From the NCBI GenBank assembly GCA_027014185.1, contig JALWEK010000057.1, forward strand, positions 3,397-14,081: a stretch of DNA of 10,685 bases, read 5' to 3'. A program made the translations under genes and the position numbers. Below are positions 1 to 7,346 of this stretch, in pieces. The number at the start of each line of letters is the position of its first letter. Position 1 is the stretch's first letter. Below the pieces are notes generated by a model. It worked only from the letters and a program-made list of their open reading frames with translations, ran no database searches and was not told the DNA's origin. Source of the DNA: Aquificaceae bacterium. Its GTDB lineage: Bacteria > Aquificota > Aquificia > Aquificales > Aquificaceae.

Positions 1-4
1 TGAA

Positions 5-2962
5 ATGGTAGGCTGGCTATTAAAAAGGATCCTCGGAACGAAGAACGAGAGGGAGATAAAGAGGCTAAGACCCTTTGTAAAAAGGGTGAACGAACTCGAG
101 AGGGAGCTCGACGAGCTTCCCAACAGGGAGCTCGTGAAGAGGGCCCAGGAGATCTACGACAGGATAAGACTGGACGAGGATCTCAAAGAGAGGGTTATAA
201 AGGGTGAGATAACGGATGAAGTTGTGGAGGCCTTCGCCCTCGTGAGGGAAGCGGCCAAAAGGACCCTGGGTCTGAGGCACTTCGACGTCCAGCTGATAGG
301 GGGATTCGTCCTCCACCAGGGGAAGATCGCTGAGATGAAGACGGGGGAGGGAAAGACGCTGGTTGCTACGCTCTCTGCTGCGGTGAACGGGATGACGGAC
401 GAGGGAGTCCACGTGGTAACGGTGAACGACTACCTGGCCAGGAGGGACGCCCAGTGGATGGGCCCCATATACAAGTTTTTAGGCCTCGAGGTGGGAGTCA
501 TAAACTCGGATGGGATGTCCTACAGGGTCGAGTGGGCAGACGAGAAGGCCTTTGAGGAGGCGATAGAGAAGGATCTAAGGGTCTGGCCCAAAGGCTACTT
601 CGAGGAGATCCTGCCTTCGGAGAAGGTGAATATAGATGCCAAGAAAGCTTACTTTACGATCCTCAAAGATGTCCAGAGGAAAGAAGCTTACAGCGCCAAC
701 ATAACCTACGGGACAAACAATGAGTTCGGCTTCGATTATCTGAGGGACAACATGGCCTTCTCCAAGGAGGACATAGTCCAGGTCAAGGGCCACAACTACG
801 CCATAGTGGACGAGGTGGACTCGATCCTGATAGACGAAGCGAGAACCCCACTCATAATCTCCGGCCCAGCCCAGGTGGATATAGAAATTTACAAGGTGGC
901 CGACAGGGTTGTAAGGAAGCTAGAAAGAGATAAGGACTTCACCGTGGACGAGAAGAACAGGAACATAACGCTGACCGAGGAGGGAATAGCCAAGATAGAG
1001 AGGATGCTCGGAATAGACAACCTATACGACATAAAGCACATAGACCTCCTCCACGCCATAGTCCAGTCGATCAGGGCCCATCATCTCTTCAAAAAGGACG
1101 TCCACTACATAGTCAGGGACGGAGAGGTCCTCATAGTGGACGAGTTCACCGGAAGGGTCCTCCCAGGGAGGAGGTGGTCAGACGGCCTCCACCAGGCTAT
1201 CGAAGTCAAGGAAGGTGTAAAGGTAAAGGAGGAGAACCAGACCTTAGCTTCGATAACCTTCCAGAACTACTTCAAGCTCTACAGAAAGCTGGCTGGCATG
1301 ACGGGAACCGCGGAGACGGAAGCCTTAGAGTTCAGGGAGATATACGGCCTCGATGTTGTGGTGATACCAACCCACAAGCCCATGATAAGGAAGGACCTCC
1401 CAGACCTCGTTTACAAAACGAAGAAGGAGAAGTGGGAAAAGGTTGCAGAGGAGGTCCTGATAAACCACCTCTTCGGGCGGCCCGTCCTCGTGGGAACGGT
1501 CTCGATCGAGGACAACGAACAGCTCTCCTCCCTTTTGAAGAACAAGAGATTACTCAAGCGCATACTGGAAAAAGAGGAGGTAAAGGAGAGGATAGAGGAG
1601 CTAAAGAAAAGATACGGAGTCTCCGATGAAGAACTCGAAAAGAGGATAAAGGAGGTTCTAAAGAAAGGCATCCCCCACAACGTTCTGAACGCCAAGCACC
1701 ACGAGAAGGAGGCCTACATCATCGCCCAGGCTGGAAGGGTAGGGGCGGTCACCATAGCCACCAACATGGCTGGTAGAGGAACGGACATACTGCTGGGAGG
1801 TAACCCCGAATACATGGCAAAGGAGATAATCCAGTCCTGGGGCAAGAACCCCGAAGAGGCCACCGAGGAGGAGTGGAAGAGGGCCTTCGAAGAGGCCTAC
1901 AGGATAACGGAGGAGGAGAAGGAGAAGGTCCGCCAGTTGGGAGGGCTTTTAGTTATAGGGACCGAGAGGCACGAGTCGAGGAGGATAGACAACCAGCTGA
2001 GGGGGAGAGCTGGAAGACAGGGAGATCCCGGGGAGTCCAGGTTCATCCTCTCCCTCGAGGATGACCTTCTCAGGCTCTTTGGGGGAGAGAGGGTTGGAAA
2101 GCTCATGGAGATGCTAAAGATCCCCGAGGGAGAGCCCATAGAGAGCAGGATGGTAACCAAGGCCCTCCAGAACGCCCAGAAGAGGGTCGAGGCCCAGAAC
2201 TTCCAGATAAGGAAGAGACTCTTCGAGTACGACAACGTGATGAACACACAGAGGGAGGTGATCTACTCCCTCAGAAGGGATATACTCGAGGGAGAGAACC
2301 TCAAAGAGGAGATCCACGAGTTCATAAGGGACGTCTTGGAGACCGAGGTGGGCAGGCTCCTCCCCGAGGAAGATCCAGAGCTCTGGGAGATAGAGCCTCT
2401 CAAGAACTTCCTCAAGGAGTGGACTGGCAGAGATATAGAAATACCGCAGGTCAGGGACAAGGAGGAGCTGGTAGAGGCCCTCTTTGAGAAGCTCAAGGAG
2501 ATCTACGATGAGAAGGAGAAGGAGATAGGAAGCTCAGAGGCGATGAGGGAGCTTGAGAGGGTTATACTCCTGAACATCTTGGACACCCTCTGGAGGGAGC
2601 ATCTCCACGTCCTCGACAGGCTCAGGGAAGGCATATACCTCAGAGGTTACGCGGCGAGGGATCCCCTGGTAGAATACAAGAGGGAGGCCTTCGAGCTCTT
2701 TGAGGAGCTCCTCCACAACATCAAGAAGCACACCATCTCCGCCCTTCTCCAGGTTCAGATAAAGTCCCAGGAGGAGATAGAGAGGGAAAGGGAGGAGGAA
2801 GAGAGAAGACACGAAGAGCTTCTCAGCCAGGCGGTATATGCGGGAACAGAAGATGGGCAGAAGAAGGGGCCCAGACCCAAGACCCTGAAAGAAAGATTGA
2901 AGAGCGAGAGACTGAGAAAACAGAGGCTAAAAGCTAAGAGATTAGAGAAAAACCAGGAATGA
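5..2962 (+). CDS. secA: SecA preprotein translocase ATPase
   Basis: Motor ATPase that drives unfolded preproteins through SecYEG; it acts in the cytoplasm and at the inner face of the membrane. The Walker A MKTGEGKT lies at residues 111-118, the Walker B DEVD at 269-272, followed by DEAR at 277-280. NBD2 shows TNMAGRGTDI at 586-595 and the arginine-finger region RRIDNQLRGRAGRQGDPG at 659-676. The helical scaffold follows (LWREHLHVLDRLREG), and the protein ends in a charged helical tail. At 985 aa it is longer than E. coli SecA (901 aa). It has about 50 extra residues at 174-224 and about 40 at 513-552. The C-terminal tail is Lys/Arg-rich and has no cysteine cluster, so the zinc-binding tail known from E. 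coli SecA is absent. The ATG is 4 bases from the window edge, so its ribosome binding site is not visible. The stop overlaps the purU start (ATGA). Confidence 0.97.
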   Translation: MVGWLLKRILGTKNEREIKRLRPFVKRVNELERELDELPNRELVKRAQEIYDRIRLDEDLKERVIKGEITDEVVEAFALVREAAKRTLGLRHFDVQLIGGFVLHQGKIAEMKTGEGKTLVATLSAAVNGMTDEGVHVVTVNDYLARRDAQWMGPIYKFLGLEVGVINSDGMSYRVEWADEKAFEEAIEKDLRVWPKGYFEEILPSEKVNIDAKKAYFTILKDVQRKEAYSANITYGTNNEFGFDYLRDNMAFSKEDIVQVKGHNYAIVDEVDSILIDEARTPLIISGPAQVDIEIYKVADRVVRKLERDKDFTVDEKNRNITLTEEGIAKIERMLGIDNLYDIKHIDLLHAIVQSIRAHHLFKKDVHYIVRDGEVLIVDEFTGRVLPGRRWSDGLHQAIEVKEGVKVKEENQTLASITFQNYFKLYRKLAGMTGTAETEALEFREIYGLDVVVIPTHKPMIRKDLPDLVYKTKKEKWEKVAEEVLINHLFGRPVLVGTVSIEDNEQLSSLLKNKRLLKRILEKEEVKERIEELKKRYGVSDEELEKRIKEVLKKGIPHNVLNAKHHEKEAYIIAQAGRVGAVTIATNMAGRGTDILLGGNPEYMAKEIIQSWGKNPEEATEEEWKRAFEEAYRITEEEKEKVRQLGGLLVIGTERHESRRIDNQLRGRAGRQGDPGESRFILSLEDDLLRLFGGERVGKLMEMLKIPEGEPIESRMVTKALQNAQKRVEAQNFQIRKRLFEYDNVMNTQREVIYSLRRDILEGENLKEEIHEFIRDVLETEVGRLLPEEDPELWEIEPLKNFLKEWTGRDIEIPQVRDKEELVEALFEKLKEIYDEKEKEIGSSEAMRELERVILLNILDTLWREHLHVLDRLREGIYLRGYAARDPLVEYKREAFELFEELLHNIKKHTISALLQVQIKSQEEIEREREEEERRHEELLSQAVYAGTEDGQKKGPRPKTLKERLKSERLRKQRLKAKRLEKNQE

Positions 2963-3810
2963 GCACCGCCGTCCTCCTTATATCCTGCCCCGATCGGAAA
3001 GGCATAGTTAAGGAGATAGCGAGCTTCATAGCTGACAACAACGGGAACATAATCCACTTCGACCAGCACATAGACCCCCAGAAGGGGATATTCTTCGCAA
3101 GGGTCGAGTGGGACATAAAGAGCTTCCGCATCCCGAGGGAAAAGATAGAAGAGGCCTTCAGACCCACCGCAGAGCGTTTTTCGATGAGCTACTCCCTCCA
3201 CTTCGGGGACTACAGGCAGAGGGTAGCCATCTTCGTCTCCAAGCAGGATCACTGCTTCTATGACCTCATGCAGAGGTTCAGGAGCGGAGAGCTTAAAGGG
3301 GAGGTGAAGCTCGTTGTGAGCAACCATCCCGACCTTAAGCCCATAGCTGACTTCTTCGGGGTTCCCTACTACCATATACCGAAGACAAAAGAGAACAAGA
3401 GGGAAGCGGAAGAGAAGGAGCTGGCCCTCTTGGAGGAGCACGGGATAGATACGATAATCCTCGCCAGATACATGCAGATACTCTCCAAGGACTTTGTGAA
3501 CAGGTTCAGGAACAGGATAATAAACATCCACCACTCCTTCCTCCCCGCCTTCCCGGGAGCCAAGCCCTACCACAGGGCCTACGAGAGGGGCGTGAAGATA
3601 ATAGGGGCCACGAGCCACTACGTTACCGAGATCCTCGACGAGGGTCCTATAATAGAGCAAGACATAATAAGGGTCTCCCACAGGGACTCTCTCGAGGACT
3701 TCATAAGGAAGGGTAAGGACATAGAGAGGATAGTCCTTGCGAGGGCGGTCAAGTGGCATTTAGAATACAAGGTCCTCGTCTACGGCAACAGGACCGTGGT
3801 CTTCGACTGA
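2959..3810 (+). CDS. purU: Formyltetrahydrofolate deformylase
   Basis: Hydrolyses 10-formyl-THF to formate and THF, balancing one-carbon units; the formate can feed formate-dependent purine synthesis in organisms with PurT. At 283 aa it has the usual family length. Residues 1 to about 85 form an ACT domain (starting VLLISCPDRKGIV), as expected for PurU and not for PurN. The catalytic domain follows and shows the formyltransferase-fold triad: N189 and H191 in INIHHSFLPAFPG, and D227 in EILDEGPIIEQD. The IHHS in place of IHPS is typical of PurU. The start overlaps the secA stop by 4 bases, so translation is probably coupled. No strong Shine-Dalgarno is seen, only AGGA directly before the ATG. 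The UbiA-family gene follows almost at once, so the three are probably one transcript. Regulation by glycine and methionine is known for the E. coli enzyme; whether it applies here cannot be seen. Confidence 0.94.
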   Translation: MSTAVLLISCPDRKGIVKEIASFIADNNGNIIHFDQHIDPQKGIFFARVEWDIKSFRIPREKIEEAFRPTAERFSMSYSLHFGDYRQRVAIFVSKQDHCFYDLMQRFRSGELKGEVKLVVSNHPDLKPIADFFGVPYYHIPKTKENKREAEEKELALLEEHGIDTIILARYMQILSKDFVNRFRNRIINIHHSFLPAFPGAKPYHRAYERGVKIIGATSHYVTEILDEGPIIEQDIIRVSHRDSLEDFIRKGKDIERIVLARAVKWHLEYKVLVYGNRTVVFD

Positions 3811-3813
3811 GGT
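3809..3813 (+). promoter_or_regulatory. Ribosome binding site of the UbiA-family gene
   Basis: GAGGT overlaps the purU stop codon. It lies 6 bases before the ATG at 3820 and directly abuts the ATG at 3814, which favours 3820 as the start. Confidence 0.6.
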
Positions 3814-3819
3814 ATGCAG

Positions 3820-4671
3820 ATGGAGAAGATAAAGCACTACGCAGAGCTTGTAAAGTTCGAGCACACCATATTCGCCCTCCCCTTTGCCCTCGCGAGCATC
3901 CTGCTCCTTGCTGAAAACTTCCCCTCCCTCTGGAAGCTCCTCTGGATCCTGATAGCCCTCGTGAGCGCGAGGACCCTTGGGATGGCCCTAAACAGACTTA
4001 TAGACGAGCCCTTCGACAGGCTCAATCCACGGACAAAAAGCTGGCCCCTCGTTTCGGGAGCCTTATCCAAGGAGGACGTCAAAAGGCTGATAATCCTCTC
4101 GGGAGGGCTCTTCGTGATCAGCACACTATTCATAAACTTTCTCGCCTTTTTACTCTCTCCCGTGGTCATACTGCTCCTGTGGATCTACCCCTACTCCAAG
4201 AGGTTCACCTACTTTCCCCATCTCTTTTTAGGCTTAGTTTACCTGCTTATACCTATAGCGGTGGACGTAGCTCTGAACGCCTCTATCTCACTGAACGCTT
4301 TTATCCTCGGAATAGCGATGGCCTCCTGGGTTGTGGGCTTCGACATCCTCTACTCCCTCCAGGATTACGAGTTCGATAGGGGGCAGGGTCTGAAGTCCAT
4401 ACCCGTGAGGTTCGGGATAGAGAAAGCCCTAAGGTTCACAAGGGGCTTCCACACGATCACATTCCTGTCACTCCTTATCTTAGGCTTCAGGCATCCAGAC
4501 CTTGGCTTTATTTACTTCCTTGGCCTCCTGCTCCTTAGCGCCTTCCTCGTCTACGAGCACAGGCTCATAAGACCTAACGATCTTTCGAAGATAAACAAGG
4601 CTTTCTTTACGGTAAACGGGTACGTGAGCATCCTATTCTTCACCACGGTTCTTCTGGACTACCTTCTATAA
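3820..4671 (+). CDS. UbiA-family prenyltransferase
   Basis: Integral membrane enzyme that attaches a polyprenyl chain to an aromatic ring, most likely in quinone biosynthesis (UbiA- or MqnP-like). Both Mg-diphosphate motifs are present: NRLIDEPFD at residues 58-66 (D62, D66) and DYEFD at 182-186 (D182, D186). About eight or nine hydrophobic segments cover the rest, beginning with the family-typical FEHTIFALPFAL near the N-terminus. The 283 aa length fits the family. I start at the second of two nearby ATGs (3814 and 3820): GAGGT at 3809-3813 is 6 bases from 3820 but touches 3814. The 3' end overlaps the opposing unknown gene by 6 bases. The ring substrate cannot be told from the sequence. Aquificales use menaquinone-type quinones, which makes a naphthoquinone or futalosine-pathway role plausible; that is inference. 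Confidence 0.88.
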   Translation: MEKIKHYAELVKFEHTIFALPFALASILLLAENFPSLWKLLWILIALVSARTLGMALNRLIDEPFDRLNPRTKSWPLVSGALSKEDVKRLIILSGGLFVISTLFINFLAFLLSPVVILLLWIYPYSKRFTYFPHLFLGLVYLLIPIAVDVALNASISLNAFILGIAMASWVVGFDILYSLQDYEFDRGQGLKSIPVRFGIEKALRFTRGFHTITFLSLLILGFRHPDLGFIYFLGLLLLSAFLVYEHRLIRPNDLSKINKAFFTVNGYVSILFFTTVLLDYLL

Positions 4672-5547
4672 GCCGAAAAGTCGTTCTATGTCCGATATCC
4701 TTCTCCTGTACTCTTCGTGGGAGATCTCACCCTTCATAAGCATCTCCGTCAGGAACTGGATCTCCCTTTCCACCTCTTTGAGTTTCTTTACCTTCTCCTC
4801 GCCCTTCCCGGCGAGCACGTTGTATAGGAAGAACTCTTCTATCTCGAAGTGTTTTAAATGCCTCTTTATAGAGGCCACGTCCCCCTCCAGGATGAACTTC
4901 TTTATATTCTCGAGAAGCTCGAACATCTCCTGGATCTCCTTCTTTCGCTCCGCTCTAAGGAAAACCTGTCCTGTATCGAGTATCTTTCCAACTATCATGT
5001 AGGCTTCCTCTGGAAGCCTGTAAAGCTCCAGGCTCACCTTCACACCCTCGAGATCGAAGATATCGTGAAGGATCTTCTCCTCACCGAAAGGTTTTTTCTC
5101 CAACTTCTCCCTCTCTATGTACTCTTTGAAAGACATCCCGCCGAAGACCGCTATTATCTCCTTGCAGTATTCGTTGGCGAGATTCCCCACGTTTATGGCA
5201 ACGTAGCTGAGTACATCCTTGTTCATAAAGTCAAACTTGATCCTGGTACCGAGGGCTATGTCTATGAGGCCCCTTTCTAGCTCTATGTAGAAGCTGCACA
5301 TCTTTAAGGAGGCGTTCTCCATAAGCAGGAACTTCATAAGGTCTTTATCGGGCTTGACCTTAAGCACTACCGGGGAGTACACGTTCACGAAGATGTCCTC
5401 ACCCTCCTTATATACTTCCACGTTAATAACGGTGGATCCCCAGGGGATTAAGAACTCGTTGTTTTCCTTGTAAACCCTTATCGATCCAAATATCTGTCCC
5501 AAATACCTCTCTATTAGAAGGGCTATGCGCTCCAGCCTATCTTCCAT
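4666..5547 (-). CDS. Unknown protein; YbjN/T3S-chaperone-like N-terminus, SHOCT-like C-terminus
   Basis: I do not recognise this 293-aa protein by name. Residues about 1-150 read like the type III secretion chaperone/YbjN-type fold. An N-terminal helix is followed by alternating strands (LIPWGSTVINVEVY, DIFVNVYSPVVLKV), a LLMENASLKMCSFYIE segment matching the 'LLxxNaxxxxGxF' theme of that group, a long helix, and VFGG. The middle is charged and mostly helical. The last 28 residues (LTEMLMKGEISHEEYRRRI...) resemble a SHOCT motif, a short helical pair often found at protein C-termini. There is no signal peptide or membrane segment, so it is probably cytoplasmic. It lies 4 bases after fmt and probably shares its transcript. 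Its start codon is preceded by an inverted repeat in place of a normally spaced Shine-Dalgarno. The domain reading is from memory of family patterns and is tentative; the gene itself is well supported by length and context. Confidence 0.85.
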   Translation of the reverse strand: MEDRLERIALLIERYLGQIFGSIRVYKENNEFLIPWGSTVINVEVYKEGEDIFVNVYSPVVLKVKPDKDLMKFLLMENASLKMCSFYIELERGLIDIALGTRIKFDFMNKDVLSYVAINVGNLANEYCKEIIAVFGGMSFKEYIEREKLEKKPFGEEKILHDIFDLEGVKVSLELYRLPEEAYMIVGKILDTGQVFLRAERKKEIQEMFELLENIKKFILEGDVASIKRHLKHFEIEEFFLYNVLAGKGEEKVKKLKEVEREIQFLTEMLMKGEISHEEYRRRISDIERLFGL

Positions 5548-5564
5548 GCTGTTATTTTAACAGC
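5548..5564 (-). promoter_or_regulatory. Perfect inverted repeat at the fmt / unknown-gene junction
   Basis: On the coding strand it reads GCTGTTA-AAA-TAACAGC, a perfect 7-bp stem with a 3-base loop. It contains the fmt stop codon and ends exactly at the ATG of the next gene. GAGAGGG (5568-5574) lies 20 bases from that ATG in the linear message, but only 3 unpaired bases from it if the stem folds. The symmetry is seen directly; a role in translation, or as a protein-binding site, is inference. There is no U-run, so it is not a typical terminator. Confidence 0.5.
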
Positions 5565-6454
5565 TCGCCCTCTCTGATAGAGTAGCCTCTGAGGAACCCC
5601 TCCCTGCTTACCTTCCTTCCCTTCGGTGTCATCAGCTCAAGGATCTCCACCGATCCCTCCCCGCAGGCTACCTTAAATTTATCGGGATCTATCACCTCTC
5701 CTGGCTCGCCGGATCCATCGCTGACTTTGACCCTGAGTATCTTCAGCCTTTCGTCCCTAAAGAAGGTGTAGGCACCCGGGTAAAGTCCCCTAACCCTGTC
5801 CCTAACGCTTTGGGCCTCGGCCTTCCAACAGATCCTCAGCTCCTCCCTCCGGATAGGAGGAGCGTAGATCGCCTCCTCCTCTTTCTGGGGAACGGGTGTG
5901 ACCCTTCCTTCGAACCACAGGGAGAGTGTTCTCACCAGCAGATCCGCCCCCCTTTTGGAGAGTCTCTCGGAGAGCGTTTCCAGGTTGTCCTCCGCCGCTA
6001 TCGGGATCTCCTCCTGTGAGAGGATGTCTCCCGCATCCATCCTCTCGTTCACGAGCATGACCGTGTTACCCGTTACCCTCTCACCCGCCATCAAAGCCCT
6101 CTGGATTGGAGCAGCGCCCCTGTATCTGGGAAGCAGAGAAGCGTGGAGGTTCACCACCCTGTAAGGGGGGATCTCGAGTAACTCCTTCGGGAGGATCTTT
6201 CCGTAGGCTACCACCACTATGCAGTCGGGTTTTAAACTCCTTATCTCCCCTACGAAATCCCTTATCCTCTCAGGCTGATAAACGGGAAGGCCGAGCCTCT
6301 GGGCGGTTAACTTTACGGGCGGTGGTCTCAGCTTCTTTCCCCTTCCCGCCGGTCTGTCGGGCTGGGTTACCACGCCTATTACATCGAAGCACTCAGAGAG
6401 CTTCTCAAGGCTCAGAACAGCGAACTGGGGAGTCCCCATGAAGAGGATTCTCAT
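5552..6454 (-). CDS. fmt: Methionyl-tRNA formyltransferase
   Basis: Transfers the formyl group of 10-formyl-THF to the methionine on initiator tRNA in the cytoplasm. At 300 aa it is slightly shorter than E. coli Fmt. It opens with the typical [13 protein letters not shown]. The tRNA-binding loop region [16 protein letters not shown] is at residues 33-48. The catalytic triad is N102 and H104 ([15 protein letters not shown]) plus D140 (ERMDAGD). The C-terminal OB-like domain begins around residue 205. The start overlaps the panC stop in TGATG, and GGAAGG sits 7 bases upstream, so the start is well supported. PurU, elsewhere in this window, has the same fold and uses the same formyl donor, but is on the other strand in a different transcription unit. 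Confidence 0.97.
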   Translation of the reverse strand: MRILFMGTPQFAVLSLEKLSECFDVIGVVTQPDRPAGRGKKLRPPPVKLTAQRLGLPVYQPERIRDFVGEIRSLKPDCIVVVAYGKILPKELLEIPPYRVVNLHASLLPRYRGAAPIQRALMAGERVTGNTVMLVNERMDAGDILSQEEIPIAAEDNLETLSERLSKRGADLLVRTLSLWFEGRVTPVPQKEEEAIYAPPIRREELRICWKAEAQSVRDRVRGLYPGAYTFFRDERLKILRVKVSDGSGEPGEVIDPDKFKVACGEGSVEILELMTPKGRKVSREGFLRGYSIREGELLK

Positions 6455-7302
6455 CAGGATACCTTCCAGTTGTCTATAAGTCTCGTGTTGCCCACCCAGA
6501 CGGCCACGAGTATCCTGTCCCCCTTATCAACCGTATCCTTAGGGTTCAGCTCGCTGTCCGTTATCTCCACGTAGTCTATCTTCTTCACGTGGGGATGCGA
6601 GAGTATGAAGCGCTCTATCTCCCTCTTTATAACCTCGCTCCTCCTCTCCCCCTGGTTTATCATCTCCTGGGCCAGCAGGAAAGATCTGTATATGGAGAGG
6701 GCCGACTCCCTCTCTTCTCCGGAAAGGTAAACGTTCCTCGAGCTGCAGGCGAGGCCGTCGGGCTCCCTTACCACGGGAACGGGAACTATCTCCACGGGCA
6801 GCAGGAGATCTCTAACCATCCTCTCCACCAGCTTGAGCTGCTGGTAGTCCTTTTCCCCAAAGTAAACCCTGTCCGGCTGGACGGCGTTCAGGAGCTTTAG
6901 AACTATGGTAGCGACCCCCTTAAAATGACCGGGCCTGAACTTACCCTCGAGCACCTCGCTTATACCCTTAACGTAAACCTCCGTCCTGAAGCCCTCCGGA
7001 TACATCTCCTCGTCTGTCGGGGCGAAGATAGCGTCCACACCGAGCTCCTCGCACACAGCCATGTCCCTGTCAAGGTCTCTCGGATACCTCTCGTAATCTT
7101 CACCAGGACCGAACTGGGTGGGGTTTACGTAAACGCTCACGATCGTTATGTCGTTCTGCATCTTGGAGTTCTTTATAAGGGCCTTGTGTCCCTCGTGGAG
7201 GTAACCCATCGTGGGAACGAAGCCTACACTCAGGCCTTTCTCACACTTGAGCCCGTGAAGGTAGTTCCTGAGATCCTTGACCTTTTTAAAGAGAAGCGGC
7301 AC
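6454..7302 (-). CDS. panC: Pantothenate synthetase (pantoate-beta-alanine ligase)
   Basis: Joins pantoate and beta-alanine with ATP to make pantothenate, the coenzyme A precursor; cytoplasmic. With the chosen start it is 282 aa, the usual family size. The nucleotide-binding HIGH-like motif [10 protein letters not shown] is at residues 30-39. Further conserved segments are [23 protein letters not shown] and the SSRNVYLS segment. The start is a GTG at 7300-7302: GGAGGT lies 6 bases upstream and the next residues ([11 protein letters not shown]) fit the family N-terminus. The open frame continues upstream to an ATG at 7473, but that part lies antisense to the RecO-like gene and does not look like PanC. 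The gene is first in a unit with fmt and the unknown gene, and a TATAAT box precedes it. Confidence 0.96.
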   Translation of the reverse strand: MPLLFKKVKDLRNYLHGLKCEKGLSVGFVPTMGYLHEGHKALIKNSKMQNDITIVSVYVNPTQFGPGEDYERYPRDLDRDMAVCEELGVDAIFAPTDEEMYPEGFRTEVYVKGISEVLEGKFRPGHFKGVATIVLKLLNAVQPDRVYFGEKDYQQLKLVERMVRDLLLPVEIVPVPVVREPDGLACSSRNVYLSGEERESALSIYRSFLLAQEMINQGERRSEVIKREIERFILSHPHVKKIDYVEITDSELNPKDTVDKGDRILVAVWVGNTRLIDNWKVS

Positions 7303-7308
7303 TCGAAC

Positions 7309-7314
7309 ACCTCC
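7309..7314 (-). promoter_or_regulatory. Ribosome binding site of panC
   Basis: GGAGGT on the - strand, 6 bases before the GTG start at 7302. This strong match decides the GTG start over the longer upstream reading. Confidence 0.75.
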
Positions 7315-7332
7315 AGGTTTAAGGAGAGAAGT

Positions 7333-7338
7333 ATTATA
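7333..7338 (-). promoter_or_regulatory. -10 box (TATAAT) for panC-fmt-unknown
   Basis: A perfect TATAAT on the - strand would start transcription near 7326, giving a leader of about 24 bases that contains the panC ribosome binding site. The -35 region is poor: TCTTCA at 15-base spacing matches TTGACA at only three positions, and the 17-base position reads GGTCTT. It lies in the 44-base divergent gap shared with the RecO-like gene, so the -35 region runs into that coding sequence. Confidence 0.5.
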
Positions 7339-7346
7339 AAGGATCG

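Noticed and set aside
1174..1629. Second + strand frame of 151 codons inside secA
   Set aside because: An out-of-frame shadow of secA, rich in Gly, Arg and Pro, with no motif and no ribosome binding site of note.
2755..3759. Long open frame of 334 codons on the - strand opposite purU and the end of secA
   Set aside because: It lies antisense to two firmly identified genes. Its Tyr, Pro, Leu and Val-rich composition is what the reverse of purine-rich AGG/GAG/ATA codons gives, and it shows no recognisable motif.
4858..5280. + strand frame of 140 codons opposite the unknown gene
   Set aside because: The - strand frame is longer, follows fmt directly, and has a sensible strand-and-helix pattern; the + frame would be isolated and convergent.
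4666..5547. Unknown gene as evidence of a type III secretion system
   Set aside because: Only a loose fold resemblance is seen. No secretion apparatus or effector genes lie nearby, and YbjN-like proteins occur widely without such systems.
5548..5564. Inverted repeat as an intrinsic terminator of fmt
   Set aside because: The stem is short, AU-containing and not followed by a T-run; it runs straight into the next start codon.
2959..6454. purU and fmt as a recent tandem duplication, since both have the formyltransferase fold
   Set aside because: They have different domain architecture, low visible similarity outside the N/H/D triad, and opposite strands in separate units; this is ancient family kinship.
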